Origin: Rhytidiadelphus loreus
Taxonomy: Eukaryota; Streptophyta; Bryopsida; Hypnales; Hylocomiaceae
Length of the DNA stretch: 64,000 nucleotides
NCBI GenBank assembly: GCA_947034895.1
Contig: OX344762.1
Location: 10,049,501 to 10,113,500 of the forward strand
Direction: 5' to 3'
Shown piece after piece: positions 48,075-60,555 of this stretch; the stretch's first letter is position 1, and each line of letters starts with the position of its first letter. Below the pieces are notes generated by a model. It was not told the origin of the DNA, searched no databases, and saw only the letters and a program-made list of their open reading frames with translations. A program made the translations under genes and the position numbers.

Positions 48075-51000
48075 AGAACTTTTGGGAACGGGACAGAATT
48101 TAGAATCAATGCTGAGCCGAGATTTTCCAACTTTCAGCAAAAGTCAACTCCGGCATGCCATGGTGTCGCACAACATTGGTAATCCTGACCGGGAGGGGGA
48201 GATTCCAATGGACAACAGCAAGGGAGATGCTTTTCATGTGTTCGGAAACCCAGCATCTCCAAGCTCAGAGGGCGTCCCGAAGAAAAGCTCCAATACTTTG
48301 GCAAGCGCATTGTCCAGCTGCCAGGTTCCAGGTAAATCCCTTGAGTTCTATTTCCATTGTGGCACCGTTTTACAAACTTCTGAGGATTATTTTTTCTACT
48401 TTTCATTTTGCGATCCAGTCCCTCTTATATATTGCTACTGTTTACTCAGGCTCGAAACTGGCAGGTGGGACAAGTTTACTAGTAGCATCCGTCTTGGGGA
48501 AGAACTTACAGAAATCTAAACAACCAATTCGAGGATCTGTCAAGCGCAAGCCTGTCGACCGGAGGAAGGAGTCCAATGACAATGAACCAAATCCAAGTAA
48601 GCACTGTTGTAAATGGCATAAGAAAAGAATACTTCCTTTGTCAGTCTGATAACGTCAGCTGATCCTTCTTTTTGTCAGTGGAGGCTTTGTCAGTATCATA
48701 TAGTAGTTTAAGGACTTCGGTGGTTTAATATCATTATTGGTTCGATCAAGGTTCACGGATTGTCTCTGCAACTTTAACTGCTTGCTACACATTTCTGACC
48801 AGAAATGATCCCAGATGGAAAAGGAAGAGCTGGTCCCTTGGCGCTGATGCCTCCGCCTCGATCAATGTCTATAAATGGACCCCACATCAATCTGAACTCA
48901 CCTTTGTATCCTCTTAAATATAATGTAGTCATGACCATCTTTGATAAGTTAGGTTTTGAATGCGATGAATTGATCCAAACTCTTCTTAATTATTACATGA
49001 AACTGCCATATTATGTTCCCGATTATGTTCAGTTGTCCTTGATAAAGTTTTAGTGTGGGAGCGAACATGACGTACCTGTTTGATAAGGTGGCTAGTGTCA
49101 CTGATTGCCGAAGCACTGGGCATTTTGTTCTTCCGAAGCGCAAAGTTGAGGTGTGTATTCGAGATCATAGCTGGGTCGATGTCCTTGTGCTATATTCATT
49201 GCTTTCTGGATTTTTCGCTCGCCAATTGTACATGTACAAAGATAATCGAATGTGACTAAAACTATGGGTTGTTGTGATAGGAACATTTTCCGCCAATTAA
49301 TAAGCCAGGAGGCATCTGGATGAAACTTCTGGATAACAAGGGAAAGGAATGGTGCTTCGAATTCTGCTTCTGGCACAGCAAGGACAGTCGGATTTACTAT
49401 TTCAAGAAATTCTATCCATTTGTTCAATCGGAAAATCTAGTCGGTGGTGATACAGGTGCCATGTCTTCACTTTCTCTAGCACCGGTATAATATCACATGC
49501 GGCAACTGTCTTTAAATTCGTCCAAAAACGTGACAGGAAAATTGTTTAGGCCTCCTTAAACTGTGTGTCATGGGTCATCTTGTAAGAGCTGCTGGCAACT
49601 AATTAGTTATCTTAACAACTTACTCTTGTAGCAGTTCATATTAATTTCCGCGAGAAATTTTATGCACTGACCCTGACTAACAACCGCTATTGTTGGACCA
49701 GTCTTCTTCAGCAGATTGGAGCCAGAAGGAACGTTGTACATGAGCGTCAAGGATCGCGTCCAAAAGTCCCCCCAGATAAAGGTAAGGCACCTAGTATTCT
49801 CATTTTGGCATGGAATATCAGTTGCAATAGTTTTATCAGAGGGCCTTACCAAGTGCTCTTCTGGTTCAGCAATCCAAGCAAACCAAGGCTTCGACTGGTG
49901 GTGCTTCCAAGGATCGGTTCAAAGAAAGGGAACATTCAAATGGAGGAATTAGGTACCTCGCAAACGATTGGAGCCCATCCCTTGAAGATGAAGTTGCACC
50001 ACGTCAAGGAAATGTTGATAAGGCATATATGGAACGAGCCTTAGACAGAGGCACTCAATGCAAGAGGAGGAGAAAGAACGAGTTCCCTCGCATGTCACAT
50101 GCCTCTCGGTCAAATTTCATCGAATATTTGGGAGTAGATGAAGTGTCCAAAGAGAAAAGATCAGCAGAGAGGCGGTCTATTTCTCTCGACGATTTCCAGC
50201 ATGTGGATAGGGTAGGAGGGGTTCTTGGCTCAAAAAGAAAGAGGCTGCAAATAAATGTGGACGAGTATTCTGAATGGATGGACATGCAGGAGCTTCTTCA
50301 ACCAGCTCCTGGAGTTGTTCCGACTGTTGTCACGATTGATGGTCACGATTTTGAAGAATACGAGGTGATTGTTTTGAGACCTCATAATGAACTCAATCAC
50401 TTGCGTGGGTGTAGTTGTATCTTGTCTGCATAATTATTAAAAATGAGGAAAGCTTGCTTCAAGTCAAATTTTAACACGGAGATAGCCTTGCAGGAGCCTC
50501 CTGTCCTTACCAAGGAACCGACCTACAGCCCTAAGAAAACATATGGGTGAGTTTCACACATGAACTGAGATTTTGCCCTTTGGACACCGTGTGTATGCAA
50601 ATACTGAGTTTACTTCAGTTCTTGGAGTTAAGGCTGACTTAGTAGCGTTTGATTTAGGCCGGAATACCAGTGGGTGAAGTGTATCGATTGTGGGAACTGG
50701 AGGAGGGTGCCTTCCGATGCATTCATTGTACCCTCAAGATGGGTTTGTGCTGACAATGACCAAGATCTGGAAAGGTTCCTTTCAAACGCTGCTTTGGGGG
50801 CATAATTTGTGTTTCAAGAAATATTATCGGGAAAAAATGTCGCCATGCTGTTTAATTGTTTAATTGTCGAACTGTTCTCTTACCGATTCTTTGATTTGCT
50901 ACGGCCTTGGCAGGGCACATTGCGATGCACCACAAGAGTTGAGCGATTTTGAAGTCCATCAACTCTTGGGTATCAGTTCAGACGCAGGTAAAGTCCCCGA

Positions 51001-52012
51001 CATTAGTCAAATATGGAAAAATCTTGTTTAAAAACCCTAAATAAATAAATTTGAATGTGAATTTTTGTATGGGTCGTTGAGGTCAAACTTAAGGTAATTT
51101 TGTGTGGGATCACGGACATTGGAGTTTTTGCAAGTAGTGGGCACATAGTGAAACCAGTGCTTATGATGGTTTCTAGGATCCACACCTTCGTTGAACTTCG
51201 CTTATTGAGAGCTGATCTCTGAGTATCTAGATAGTTGTTGATCAAGCATCGACAAAATAAAGAACCTAGCTTGTCTATGCAAGTGTTCTTATTAAATGCA
51301 AGTGTTCTTATTAAATGTGAATTTGGCAGAGGATGAAGAGGTGCAAGAGGAGCATTGCGATGTAGATGAAGGTGACGAAGAAGAGTATAACCAGCCGCAG
51401 GCTGTTTGGAGCGCCACAAGAACTCTCATGGATGGGCTTCAGCATCGGAACATTGTGCAACCGGAAACTGATAATTGCATATCTTACACATCGGATATAG
51501 AAACTTTAAATGGCGCTGGGAACACATTTTGTGAGCCTGATGAGGAGTCGACTCCATTTACAGGGAGATCAGAATTTTTAGTGTCTGGAGCTAGAAAGGA
51601 TTCCGACGCATCAACAGACTGCTATGATTTCTTGGGTTTAGGTGCAGTTGAAAAGGATTACCAGGTGTCGACAACCGAAACAAAAGGAGGTCAATTCTTT
51701 GGCTTAGCTGACACGGTATGTCCTTTCTCACCTCAGTATCATCCTCACCGAAAGCATTTTATAAAGGAGTCATCTCTAGCTATATTCCATTCCATGCTTT
51801 TATTTACAGAAAATAGATCTCACATATTTCATCCAACCCATGCTGGAACAGGTGGAACAGGAGAATTGGTGATGGGAGCAATCAAACGACACCATCACAG
51901 TGAGTCCAAGTTCATCTTGGAAGCCAATTTCAAGCACTGCTTTGGTTCCAACTCAAGCCTGCATCTTGCTGACTTGCAATGGTATCAAAGTTCCAGCACC
52001 CTCTCTTTTTAG
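48061..52012 (+). CDS. VAL: VAL/HSI2-like B3-CW transcriptional repressor
   Basis: The product is a nuclear regulator of the VAL (VP1/ABI3-LIKE) family. In known plants these bind RY elements through B3 and recruit Polycomb and histone deacetylases to silence seed and flowering genes. Exons: 48061-48331, 48450-48596, 48803-48905, 49054-49150, 49281-49455, 49702-49781, 49870-50364, 50494-50546, 50658-50774, 50914-50987 and 51330-52012; all join in frame (764 residues). B3 is at about 176-284: LFDKVASV, FVLPKRKVEEHFPPI, GKEWCFEFCFW and GDTVFFSRLEPEGTLYM. A conserved linker block (MQELLQPAPGVVPTVV...FEEYEEPPV) follows. The CW zinc finger is at about 476-530: WVKCIDCGNWRRVP, RWVCADN and HCDAPQE. 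An acidic tail (EDEEVQEEHCDVDEGDEEEY) comes next. An optional last intron (51716-51809) would give an earlier stop at 51872. The usual N-terminal PHD-like finger and EAR motif are not seen. The start codon is uncertain: an in-frame stop precedes 48061, and upstream exons are possible. Confidence 0.88.
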
Positions 52013-54588
52013 AGAATTTTTGGCTACTTATGAAACCCCACTTACAATAGATTTTGGAGATTTAATGGATCATGAATGATCTATGTAATGTACATATGAA
52101 GACAGCAGAGCGGAAGAGCGGAAGCTGGGAGTCATTTCAGCTCAATCGGAATTAGGCATTAGACTACACAGATTGAAAACATGTGTCAAGTTTCACTTTC
52201 TGGAAGATCTTGAACCAGTGAGAGTTTTGGTCTCCAGAGCTTATAAATTCTCCCCAATAGTGTACCCATATACGTTATGCTATCTATCAATGGGACGGGT
52301 GGTCATGCAGGGCTGGTGATCTTAGTTTTAAGTTTACCTCCATTGTCATCAGCAGGATGCTTACTTGTAGGTTACAAGTCGGGATGAGTTTTGATCATAA
52401 GTTCAACTGAACAGTTGATCTGTGGACACACATCAGAATTGTGTTTTGAGCGGAGCGTCTGAAGATGTACCAATTTTGAAAGTCAAGGTATATGGAACAG
52501 GTTTATAGGACTGTGTTTAAGTTTAAGAATTTGCATATTTGGTTTGTTTCTTCCTTTTGCCTCTTTGCAGCTGAGAATTTCCATCCTTTTTTAATGCCAA
52601 CTTGAATTATAGTAGTCCTCTAGGGCAATCAAATACAACTTTAATTAAATACTTTTTGATGAATTATAAATCCTTAGAGCAATCAAATACAGCTGTATTT
52701 AAATACTTTCAGATCGTCATAGTAATTTTTGTATCATTTGGCTCTAACAAATGAATTTTAGTGCATATGTACTAATTAAATGAAGAAATAGTGAAACTAT
52801 CAATAATTAGTGGGTAGGGACATACAATGTTACAGTTAGTAAGTATAAAAAAAAATTGGTATATGTTGTATTATGTCCAAATATTTAATATTATATTTGA
52901 ATTATACAAATTTATTTTTCAAGCATACAATATAACATTAAGTAGTTGAATTGTAGTGATTTGAAAAAATGTACTTGTAATTTGAGAATACATATATGTA
53001 TTGTGATTTGAAATGACATGTATGTGGAATTATTTGAAAGGACATTTGTGCAATGTGATTTGAAAGGACACATATGTAATGTGATTTGAAAGGACACATG
53101 TAATGTGATTTGAAACAACACATATATAATGTGATTTGAAATGACACATATGCAATGTGATTTGATCACTAGAACACATATAATGTGATTTGAGATAGCA
53201 TTTGTAACATATAAAATCATAATTTAATAGAATAGAGATAATAAATAAGGACGATTAATAATCATTTTCATTTTTGAATAAATAATGTGCATATAAATGT
53301 TGAGAAAGAATATGTGAATTCAATACATTTGAATGATATATATGAATGAATCATGAAAAATTATAACATTTTAAAATATAAAAATCAAATAGCAAATGAA
53401 ATTGAAATCTTATAATAGTCATTCAAATTAACACTAGAAAATTATGTGCATTTTAAGGTGTATAACACTATATACTAATACTAATTATAAGAAAACAATA
53501 AAGATTTGAGCTCCTTTGGTTAGCCTCAAATCAACTTTGTTAAGTTTAGATAATAGATTTTCAATAACAATATTAAATTTTAGATAAACCCATGGTCAAC
53601 ATTCTAAATATTCAAACAATGTAAAGAATTTTCTTTTTCAATTGCCAACAAAATTTTACAAAAACTAAGACAAGTTTTTAATGAAGAACGTTAGTCAAAT
53701 ACCAATTCAAACGCTTCTTAGTGTGATTACCTTAACCACTAAAGGTCCCTGCATTTCCAAAATAGATGCTCCTCAGTCAAACTTTATTGTAATTTTCAAG
53801 GTATCCATTTTAGGTTTTGATTTAAATTTTAAAAATGAAGACTAATAAGTTATCTTCTATTCCATTTCAAATCTTTAAGGAAATCTAAGGGTTCAATAAA
53901 TTATTGCAATTGGAAGTTGCATGTGCTATAATCCTGAAATAACACATTGTTGTATGTATTTCATTTGTATTTTCATCTTAAAAAATGATTTTCAAGTTTC
54001 AATTACAAACATTGTTTTTTATCCTAACCTTCATTTTTTTAATCAAAATCCCAAATTATTCTAATACACATTCTAATTGATAAAATTTTATGTTCATACT
54101 ATATATTTTATAAAATCACAATAATTTGAATTTTTTCCAAAATATATTAAAAAAAAATTCTACCAAAACATTATTTATTTACACAAAAAAAATTATCAAT
54201 TTTTTTAATCAAAATTGATTATACAAATGCTAAATTTAGATTGATGGTAGTGATTTGACATGTAGATCATTGCCAAAGGGGTTTTAGATGTAAAAAAGAA
54301 AACAATTATTTCAAAAATATTCACACTATTTTCCATACCTACTTTTAACTCTTGAAGAAATTTGAAATTATTGAGTTTTTTTAATATTTATCAATTTATT
54401 TTTATTTATTAGTTCAAAATAAAATAAATTATGATTTATTAGAAAACTAATAGATTCTTCACATTGATAGATAACACTTAGTTTCATGGAATAAAATATT
54501 ACATTCACATTCAAATATGATTTGAAAGGCTATATTGAGTTTTCAAACAAAATTTGACCATTTGGCAATAGAACCAATCCATTAGGGG
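52013..54588. other. 3' flank of VAL and AT-rich intergenic DNA
   Basis: To about 52600 the sequence looks like 3' UTR and flank. A 60-bp imperfect duplication lies at 52620-52720 (GGGCAATCAAATACAACTTT and GAGCAATCAAATACAGCTGT). After a minisatellite at 52.95 kb the rest is AT-rich with no gene seen. Confidence 0.45.
52951..53200 (+). repeat. Minisatellite, ~23-28 bp unit, about nine copies
   Basis: The unit is approximately TGTGATTTGAAAGGACACATATGTAA with size variation between copies. It produces overlapping minus-strand frames of repeated SNHI and SFQITL peptides that are not genes. Confidence 0.9.
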
Positions 54589-54592
54589 TTAA

Positions 54593-55787
54593 CCCCTAAA
54601 GTCCCATTGTCCCTACAGGGGACAAAATGGATTTCAGGCAAGTTCTTATGATCTTAATTTTTACTGAAACTTTTTGAAACTTTTTCATAAGATAGATAAA
54701 CTTATGAGCTTTCCAAGAATAAAAATTTTATTCCAATTGGTGCTTGGGAGCAAAAACTATGCCACAATAACCTCAAAATGGGGAAGACCGGGCAGCAAAA
54801 CAAATCCACCAAAAATTGAATTATAATTTTTTACAGTTTTTTATTCTTGTATATTACTCCCTCCGCCCCAAAATGATCTTCCAAATGGCCTTAGTTTCTT
54901 GTCCCAAAATGATCTTCCTAGGTGACGTGGAAGAAGAGCCCGGGAAATCAAGCCTTTGCACAGTAGGGTCACAAAAATTCCTCCTGTAATGGGTAATTCC
55001 TCCCGAGCTTTGGAATAGTGGAGTCGAGCAATAATGTGGGCAAAAAGGTGGTGGCAAGGATGACATAGCCATTACCTGTTAATAGTCGACATGTTTTGGA
55101 CAAGTATTCCGAATTAGTAATTGCAATTTCTTGACTAGAAATGACTTTTCGGGGCTATAGTTAGCTTGGTGATTTTGTAAGTTGAACCATTGCGGGAATG
55201 ACCACGCACAACGCGGGAAGAGAAAGGAACGCAACTCCATAGTGCGGGAGTTCATGAAACAATTGGTCACCATTACTCCAAAATAATGGCCCAAAAATGC
55301 CTCTCTTCAATCCATTATAGCTAAATTTTAAGAACTTATCCAAAAATGAAATTTTGAGGACAATACAAGTGCATCAAAATCTACTTACTGGTAAAAAAAA
55401 ATTGAAAAATTGTTATTTTCAAGCTTATTCTAGACCATTTTGTGAAAGAGGAAGATCATTTTGGGACAGAGGGAGTATATTTTCTTCTAAATGGTAAGCT
55501 TTTATTCATGACATTTGGATTAGTGATGTGAAAGTTATGGAGTTCTTTGTTTTGTGGGCAATCATAGCAACTTCTTGAAAGAATTTTTTTCTTCTACTTT
55601 GAATGCTAATATCTTTCAATCTATATGGTCAAAAATCACAAAAATTTTGTCACTTTATCTAAGATAAGTGTAGAACAAGATCCTATGGTTAGATTCTAAA
55701 AAAATTTAATTCATTTCATAGGTGAATATAGCAAAAGTGGTAGTTTTGAGTGGTTTTGGCAAAAAAATAGCCTTGGGACTTCAGGGG
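54593..55787 (+). mobile_element. TTAA-type element interrupted by a Stowaway-like MITE
   Basis: The flanks are TTAA at 54589-54592 and 55788-55791. The left end is CCCCTAAAGTCCCATTGTCCC and the right end GGGACTTCAGGGG. The outer parts align with copy A at 5024-5957 but are more diverged. Removing the nested 619-bp insertion leaves about 574 bp. Just before the left end, TTAGGGG precedes TTAA, making a palindrome TTAGGGGTTAACCCCTAA, as if another element end had abutted it. Confidence 0.7.
54857..55475. mobile_element. Stowaway-like (Tc1/mariner) MITE, 619 bp
   Basis: The terminal inverted repeats are CTCCCTCCGCCCCAAAATGA at left and the complement of CTCCCTCTGTCCCAAAATGA at right, flanked by TA on both sides (54855-54856 and 55476-55477). 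CTCCCTCCGTCCC ends with a TA target are the classic Stowaway signature. A second CCCAAAATGATCTTCC occurs 49 bp inside the left end. At 619 bp it is longer than most Stowaways, and no transposase is encoded. Confidence 0.85.
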
Positions 55788-55791
55788 TTAA

Positions 55792-57497
55792 TTGAATTCT
55801 CTGTATATAACACATAAATATAATAGATTTGCTCGGTTGAAACTCCTTGATATTGTCACTATCTCATTTTTAGAAAGAGGTGATTTACATATAAATGGAA
55901 TAATATGAAGTTTGGCAAACATAAGAAGGTTTCATTCAATAATTGTGATAATATTATATAAATAAAAATATTAAATGAAAATATGCCAATAGAGTAATTA
56001 AAAATGATGAATAGAGCTATGATACTCTTTGCGCTACTAGTGATGCCTATTTAAAGATTTTAGAATCTATTTTTAGCTTTAGAGACTTTAGAGTGACATT
56101 TACAATGCAATTTTTTTACAAATATTAGAGCCTCGAAAGCGTGGTCAATGATACCAGCTTTGGGGAACAACACCAACATTTTTCTATGGATGCAATTTTG
56201 CACGTGTGTCTTCATCATAGATTTAACATAGACTAACATCTTGAGCAGAATGTGAAACTTGATGTCTTTGGCATACACAATTTGCTAAGGTCTTGTCTAA
56301 CAAACAAAAATACAACAACAAAATTCCAAGTGCAAATCTATAAATTTTTATTAAATGCCAAAAAATTATTGATGAAAAGATCATGCCAAATTTTATCCCA
56401 AAAGTATATTTTTATAGAAATGGAACTTTTGATTTGGCTAGGAAACAAGAGCTATTAGATTGTTTGATGAGAGAAAGATTGCATGCATCAATGCTAATTT
56501 AGAACAACTAAGAAAAATTGCAACTTAATCTACCCATGCACTCCCTTGTAAAATTTTCACCATAGTGAGCACACTACACTCAAAACCCTCAAGCAATATT
56601 GAAAAAAATAAAAAATAAATCCCAAATTAAGCATTCCATACTTTTGGATCTATCAAATCCATTCAAAATGACAGAAAGTTCAAGGAAGAACAAATTGTTC
56701 CGCAACATCATCAAACTCTCAACACTAAACAATACCATCGAATTTGCTTGAAGTAGTGAGAGATAATTACATGCCCTTCTTCATCTTTTAAACATAAGTT
56801 GGACCAAAATAGACCCATCAACTCATCAAGGCTCTCCAGAAAGTTGTGTCAATGGTGAGTTGGTGACTACAATGATGGTGAGTGACAACTATGAACAAAA
56901 TAAAAAATTGGCATGGGAAGCTTTAGCAAATAAGAGCATCTCTTAAATTTGAGCATGCAAAATAGAGAAGGGTCTTTAATGATTGCCTTGGTTATGCGAG
57001 TGGTCTACCTTGCTTCTTTTGTAACTCTTGTTTTTCAATCTAACTGAATTGTGATGTGGAATATTAGGTAGATAGGTAATCTACATGGTATAAAATGAAG
57101 TATCAACAAAGTAACCACCAAATATTCCAAATGCTTATTTGTTCAATTTTAGATTTAGGATTTAGAAAAAAACATAATCTTGTATAGAAATCTTTATAAA
57201 ATCCATTTTCTTTAGGATTCAAACATATATTGGAATTTTAGCAAAATACATCCTCCATTGGAGAGGTTGCTTTTTGACTCTAAAAACACAATTTTAAAAT
57301 ACATAGATTTCTTCAGTGTCTTATGTTAACCCTAAATCCTTGAGAGGAAAAACGTCCTTTGGATGATTTTAGGGGAAGCTCTAGGATGGAAAAAGATTGT
57401 TTTATTATCCAATTTCTTTTGGGGGACATACTTGAATTCATTTTCAATGAATGGTGTTGGATATTCTTTCATAGTAATACTAGGGTTTTACTTCTTT
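55792..57497. other. AT-rich intergenic region, no gene seen
   Basis: No frame with recognisable content and no clear element ends were found. Confidence 0.4.
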
Positions 57498-57501
57498 CTA
57501 T

Positions 57502-57747
57502 ATGGTCAATTTCATTAAAATGGCGGTATTCCATTAAAATGGCACAAAATGAAACCACTGAAAGAATGAAAATAATGGAAAGATTGTCCGAGGGGAGTAG
57601 AAATGCGTGAACTAGGAGTGATTTGAATGTGCTAGGCATAAAATTGGCACATGTATGACCCTATCATGGCACACTTATTCTCCATTTGTAGAAGATATTC
57701 CATTAAAATGGCATGCTGAGTACCACCATTTTAACGAAACTGACCAT
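57502..57747 (+). mobile_element. 246-bp MITE, copy 2, with 4-bp target duplication CTAT
   Basis: It has the same length and orientation as 8144-8389 and about 95% identity. CTAT flanks it at 57498-57501 and 57748-57751. The different duplicated tetranucleotides at the two sites show that both are independent insertions, not a segmental copy. Confidence 0.85.
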
Positions 57748-57751
57748 CTAT

Positions 57752-58407
57752 TAGTGACGCCCATTAAAGATTGAAGGTTTCAAAGCCCCATTTCTATTTG
57801 AATGAAATATGATTGAATGATTTCTCAACCTACATCCGAGGTATGCTCATATCAAAATAAAAAATAAAAAATCCTTGAATGCAATTTATTTGCAATAAAA
57901 AGCCTTGCTTTTAATCTTTACTTGAATTTCAACTATTTATGGGTGACAAGATTTGATGCATGATTTGCACTTCTATGAGCAATTCTCAATGACTAGTAAG
58001 AGCATTTTGTGCACACATCTACTTGGTTTCAACTTCAATATTGGTTTTGCATTTTTGACCTTGAAGTATATCTTTTCATGTTTATTTTTAGCACTTTTTA
58101 AAGGACTTTCTTTCACTTAGTTTCTTTCATTTTTATTTGGTCAATGCATGCAATGTTCATTGATGATTCTAGTGACCAATAAAAATTATTTTTCACAACA
58201 TGTACTCCAAACTCTAAACCACAAGTGACACTAGGGCTATAGTCATGGCTACATTGAAATATTGGAATACTTAATTAATTTCAATATTATAATCATTTTT
58301 CAATTACCAACAAGGAAAAAAATATTCAAGTAACTTAATTAATAAAAGGACCTTGTTCTAATGTTTTCTTGGATGGTTTCCAAACATAGTCATTAGAAGA
58401 GTTTTCA
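57752..58407. other. AT-rich intergenic region, no gene seen
   Basis: No coding frame with recognisable content and no clear inverted-repeat ends were found here. Confidence 0.35.
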
Positions 58408-58660
58408 GGCCATTGGGAGACCTCGAGTTCTCTGACGTTCCCAGACTGTGGGAATGTCGCAGAACCAACAATCCGACCTGGTACAGAGATTGCTAGATTA
58501 GACTGCATTAATGAATTAATTTTTTAAAAAAATTATTAAAAAATATATATTTAAATAATATTTTATTTTATTTTATTTTTAATAATTAATTAATCAAATT
58601 GTCCAGCCATGGTTAGCAGCATGGGGAACCATGGCTAGAAGGTCTCTCACATGCCTCATT
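58408..58660. repeat. ~250-bp foldback with nested hairpins
   Basis: The outer ends are roughly complementary: GGCCATTGGGAGACCTCGAG at left and CTAGAAGGTCTCTCACATGCC at right. Inside are two strong small hairpins, one of GTTCTCTGACGTTCCCA with TGGGAATGTCGCAGAAC and one of AGCCATGGTT with AACCATGGCT, around an AT-only centre. It is a possible foldback element. Confidence 0.5.
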
Positions 58661-59097
58661 TCTCCCCTAATGCATATTATAGTCTTCTATCCTAAAGGCT
58701 ACTTCATATCCTTATTTATTCATACAAAGATATAACAATCTTTTTGGTAGGAGATTATATTGCATATAGAATATGCTCTTTGATTTGAAATAACCAAGCT
58801 TATAACAATGTTCAAAATGCTTAATTCCTAAGTGCTTTAAAGTCTATAATCTAGATGGTGAACATAATACATCAATAAAATGTTTCTATAAAGCAATTTT
58901 TCATTCATCCTAAGTAATACTTGAATTTATAAATGATAAACTTTTTTAACGATCAATTTTATAAAATTGAGGTAAATAATATGTTTTTACAAAATTATAT
59001 CCAATTGTTCCTTTTATACCCAAAGATGGTTGTATGAAATACATTGAGAAGAATGTAAGCTTTTCAATTGTTGCATTATTAACACTCATATTGTTAA

Positions 59098-60019
59098 CCC
59101 TTAAAGGACCGTCACTATACTTTCACCAAAAATGCTCCAAAACTGCCATTTCTAGTACAAGTACCAAAATTTTGAAAAAAAACTTTTTTTGACATATCTA
59201 ACCGTAGGATCTTGTATTATATAGTATCAAAAACATGTGGTAAAAATTTCAGACATTTCCACCGGGTGGATTGCAAGATAGAAGCATTCAAATTAACTAA
59301 AATCATTTTTTTGACCGTGTGAAAAGCAGGGCAGCTGCACTTCACAAGCTCACATTTCTATGAAAAAATGACCTAAATGGTGGTGCTTCTTGGATTTGTT
59401 TTCCTAGACAAATTGGCCACATGCTTAAAAATTTTCAGATTATTTGGAATAGTACAACATATAGGGAAAAAATAGTAAGTAGGTAGAAGTATAGAATGAT
59501 TAAAAATACTAAATTATTTACAATTTAAATATGGAATTGAAAATTTCCAATCCCAATGGTTGAAATGTTGTAATAATGTATCTACATCCTACAATTATAT
59601 TTTTGTCCAAAATATTGAAAATTGGGTAAGATAAAGGATTTCAAAGTTTATTTTAGAGTAGGAAATCCAAAACTGTCCGCAAACAAAAAATCCTCATAAC
59701 TTTTGACTCATTGATCAAAATGGAATGATTCAAAGCTTTTCATGTATACGAAACTCTAGAAAATCAATTCCAAATTTTTATTTATGAAAAAAGTGATTTT
59801 TTTTATCTGCCCGAACTGCCCTGTCGGTGAAAGAAGTAACATATTCGGCCATAACTTTTGACTCGTATTTCCAAATGTCACGAAATTTGGTGCATATGAA
59901 AGATATTCCTTGCCCCCACATTCTATTAAAATTTCAGCCCCAAATACAAAAATCTCTGCTCGTAGGTACCTGCCCAAAATTTCTATACAACCAAAAAACA
60001 CAATCCGGTCCTTTAGGGG
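59098..60019 (-). mobile_element. 922-bp TTAA-type element, inverted relative to copies A and B
   Basis: The flanks are TTAA at 59094-59097 and 60020-60023. The ends are CCCTTAAAGGACC and GGTCCTTTAGGGG. Its complement shows the same order as copy A, including GGTACCTAC near the terminus and a GC-rich GGGCAG patch. The interior is strongly diverged, so this is an older subfamily; 35640-36303 is a truncated relative. Confidence 0.75.
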
Positions 60020-60555
60020 TTAAGATAAAATTAAAGAGAATTTGTTTTGCAAGCTATTACACAATTATAATCACTATCAAATAATATCTCTATCATTACA
60101 CCCAATTTGAATTTTGCACTTGATCTTCACTTGAATTTACATCTATTGATGGACACAATTTCAATATATATAACTAATTTAAATAAATGTGTTGATGTTG
60201 ATGTATTCATGTTGTGTTCAATTGAAAAATAAATGTACTCAAATGTGACCTATGCTCTTGTGATTATTATTAGCCTTACTAAAACATTTGCACCATTAGC
60301 AATACAATACAGTACATAAATCAAATTTATAAATAAATTGGTGATTTAAATAACTCTTCAACTTTCAAAGCTCAATTTTAAAAAATTAAAATAATGAAAT
60401 TGTGGGTGAAGGGACACACAAATTATTTGAATATAAGAAAAAAAATTTGTAAAAAAATTATTGGAAGCAATAAATGTTGTGCACCCATGTGCCTTCATTT
60501 CCTTCATTTCGTGGTTTCATTCATATGGTTACTATGCACCCAAAAGAGGCAGTCA

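Noticed and set aside
52912..53220. Minus-strand frame encoding repeated SNHI/FKSHYI peptides
   Set aside because: It is the translation of the minisatellite, not a repeat protein gene.
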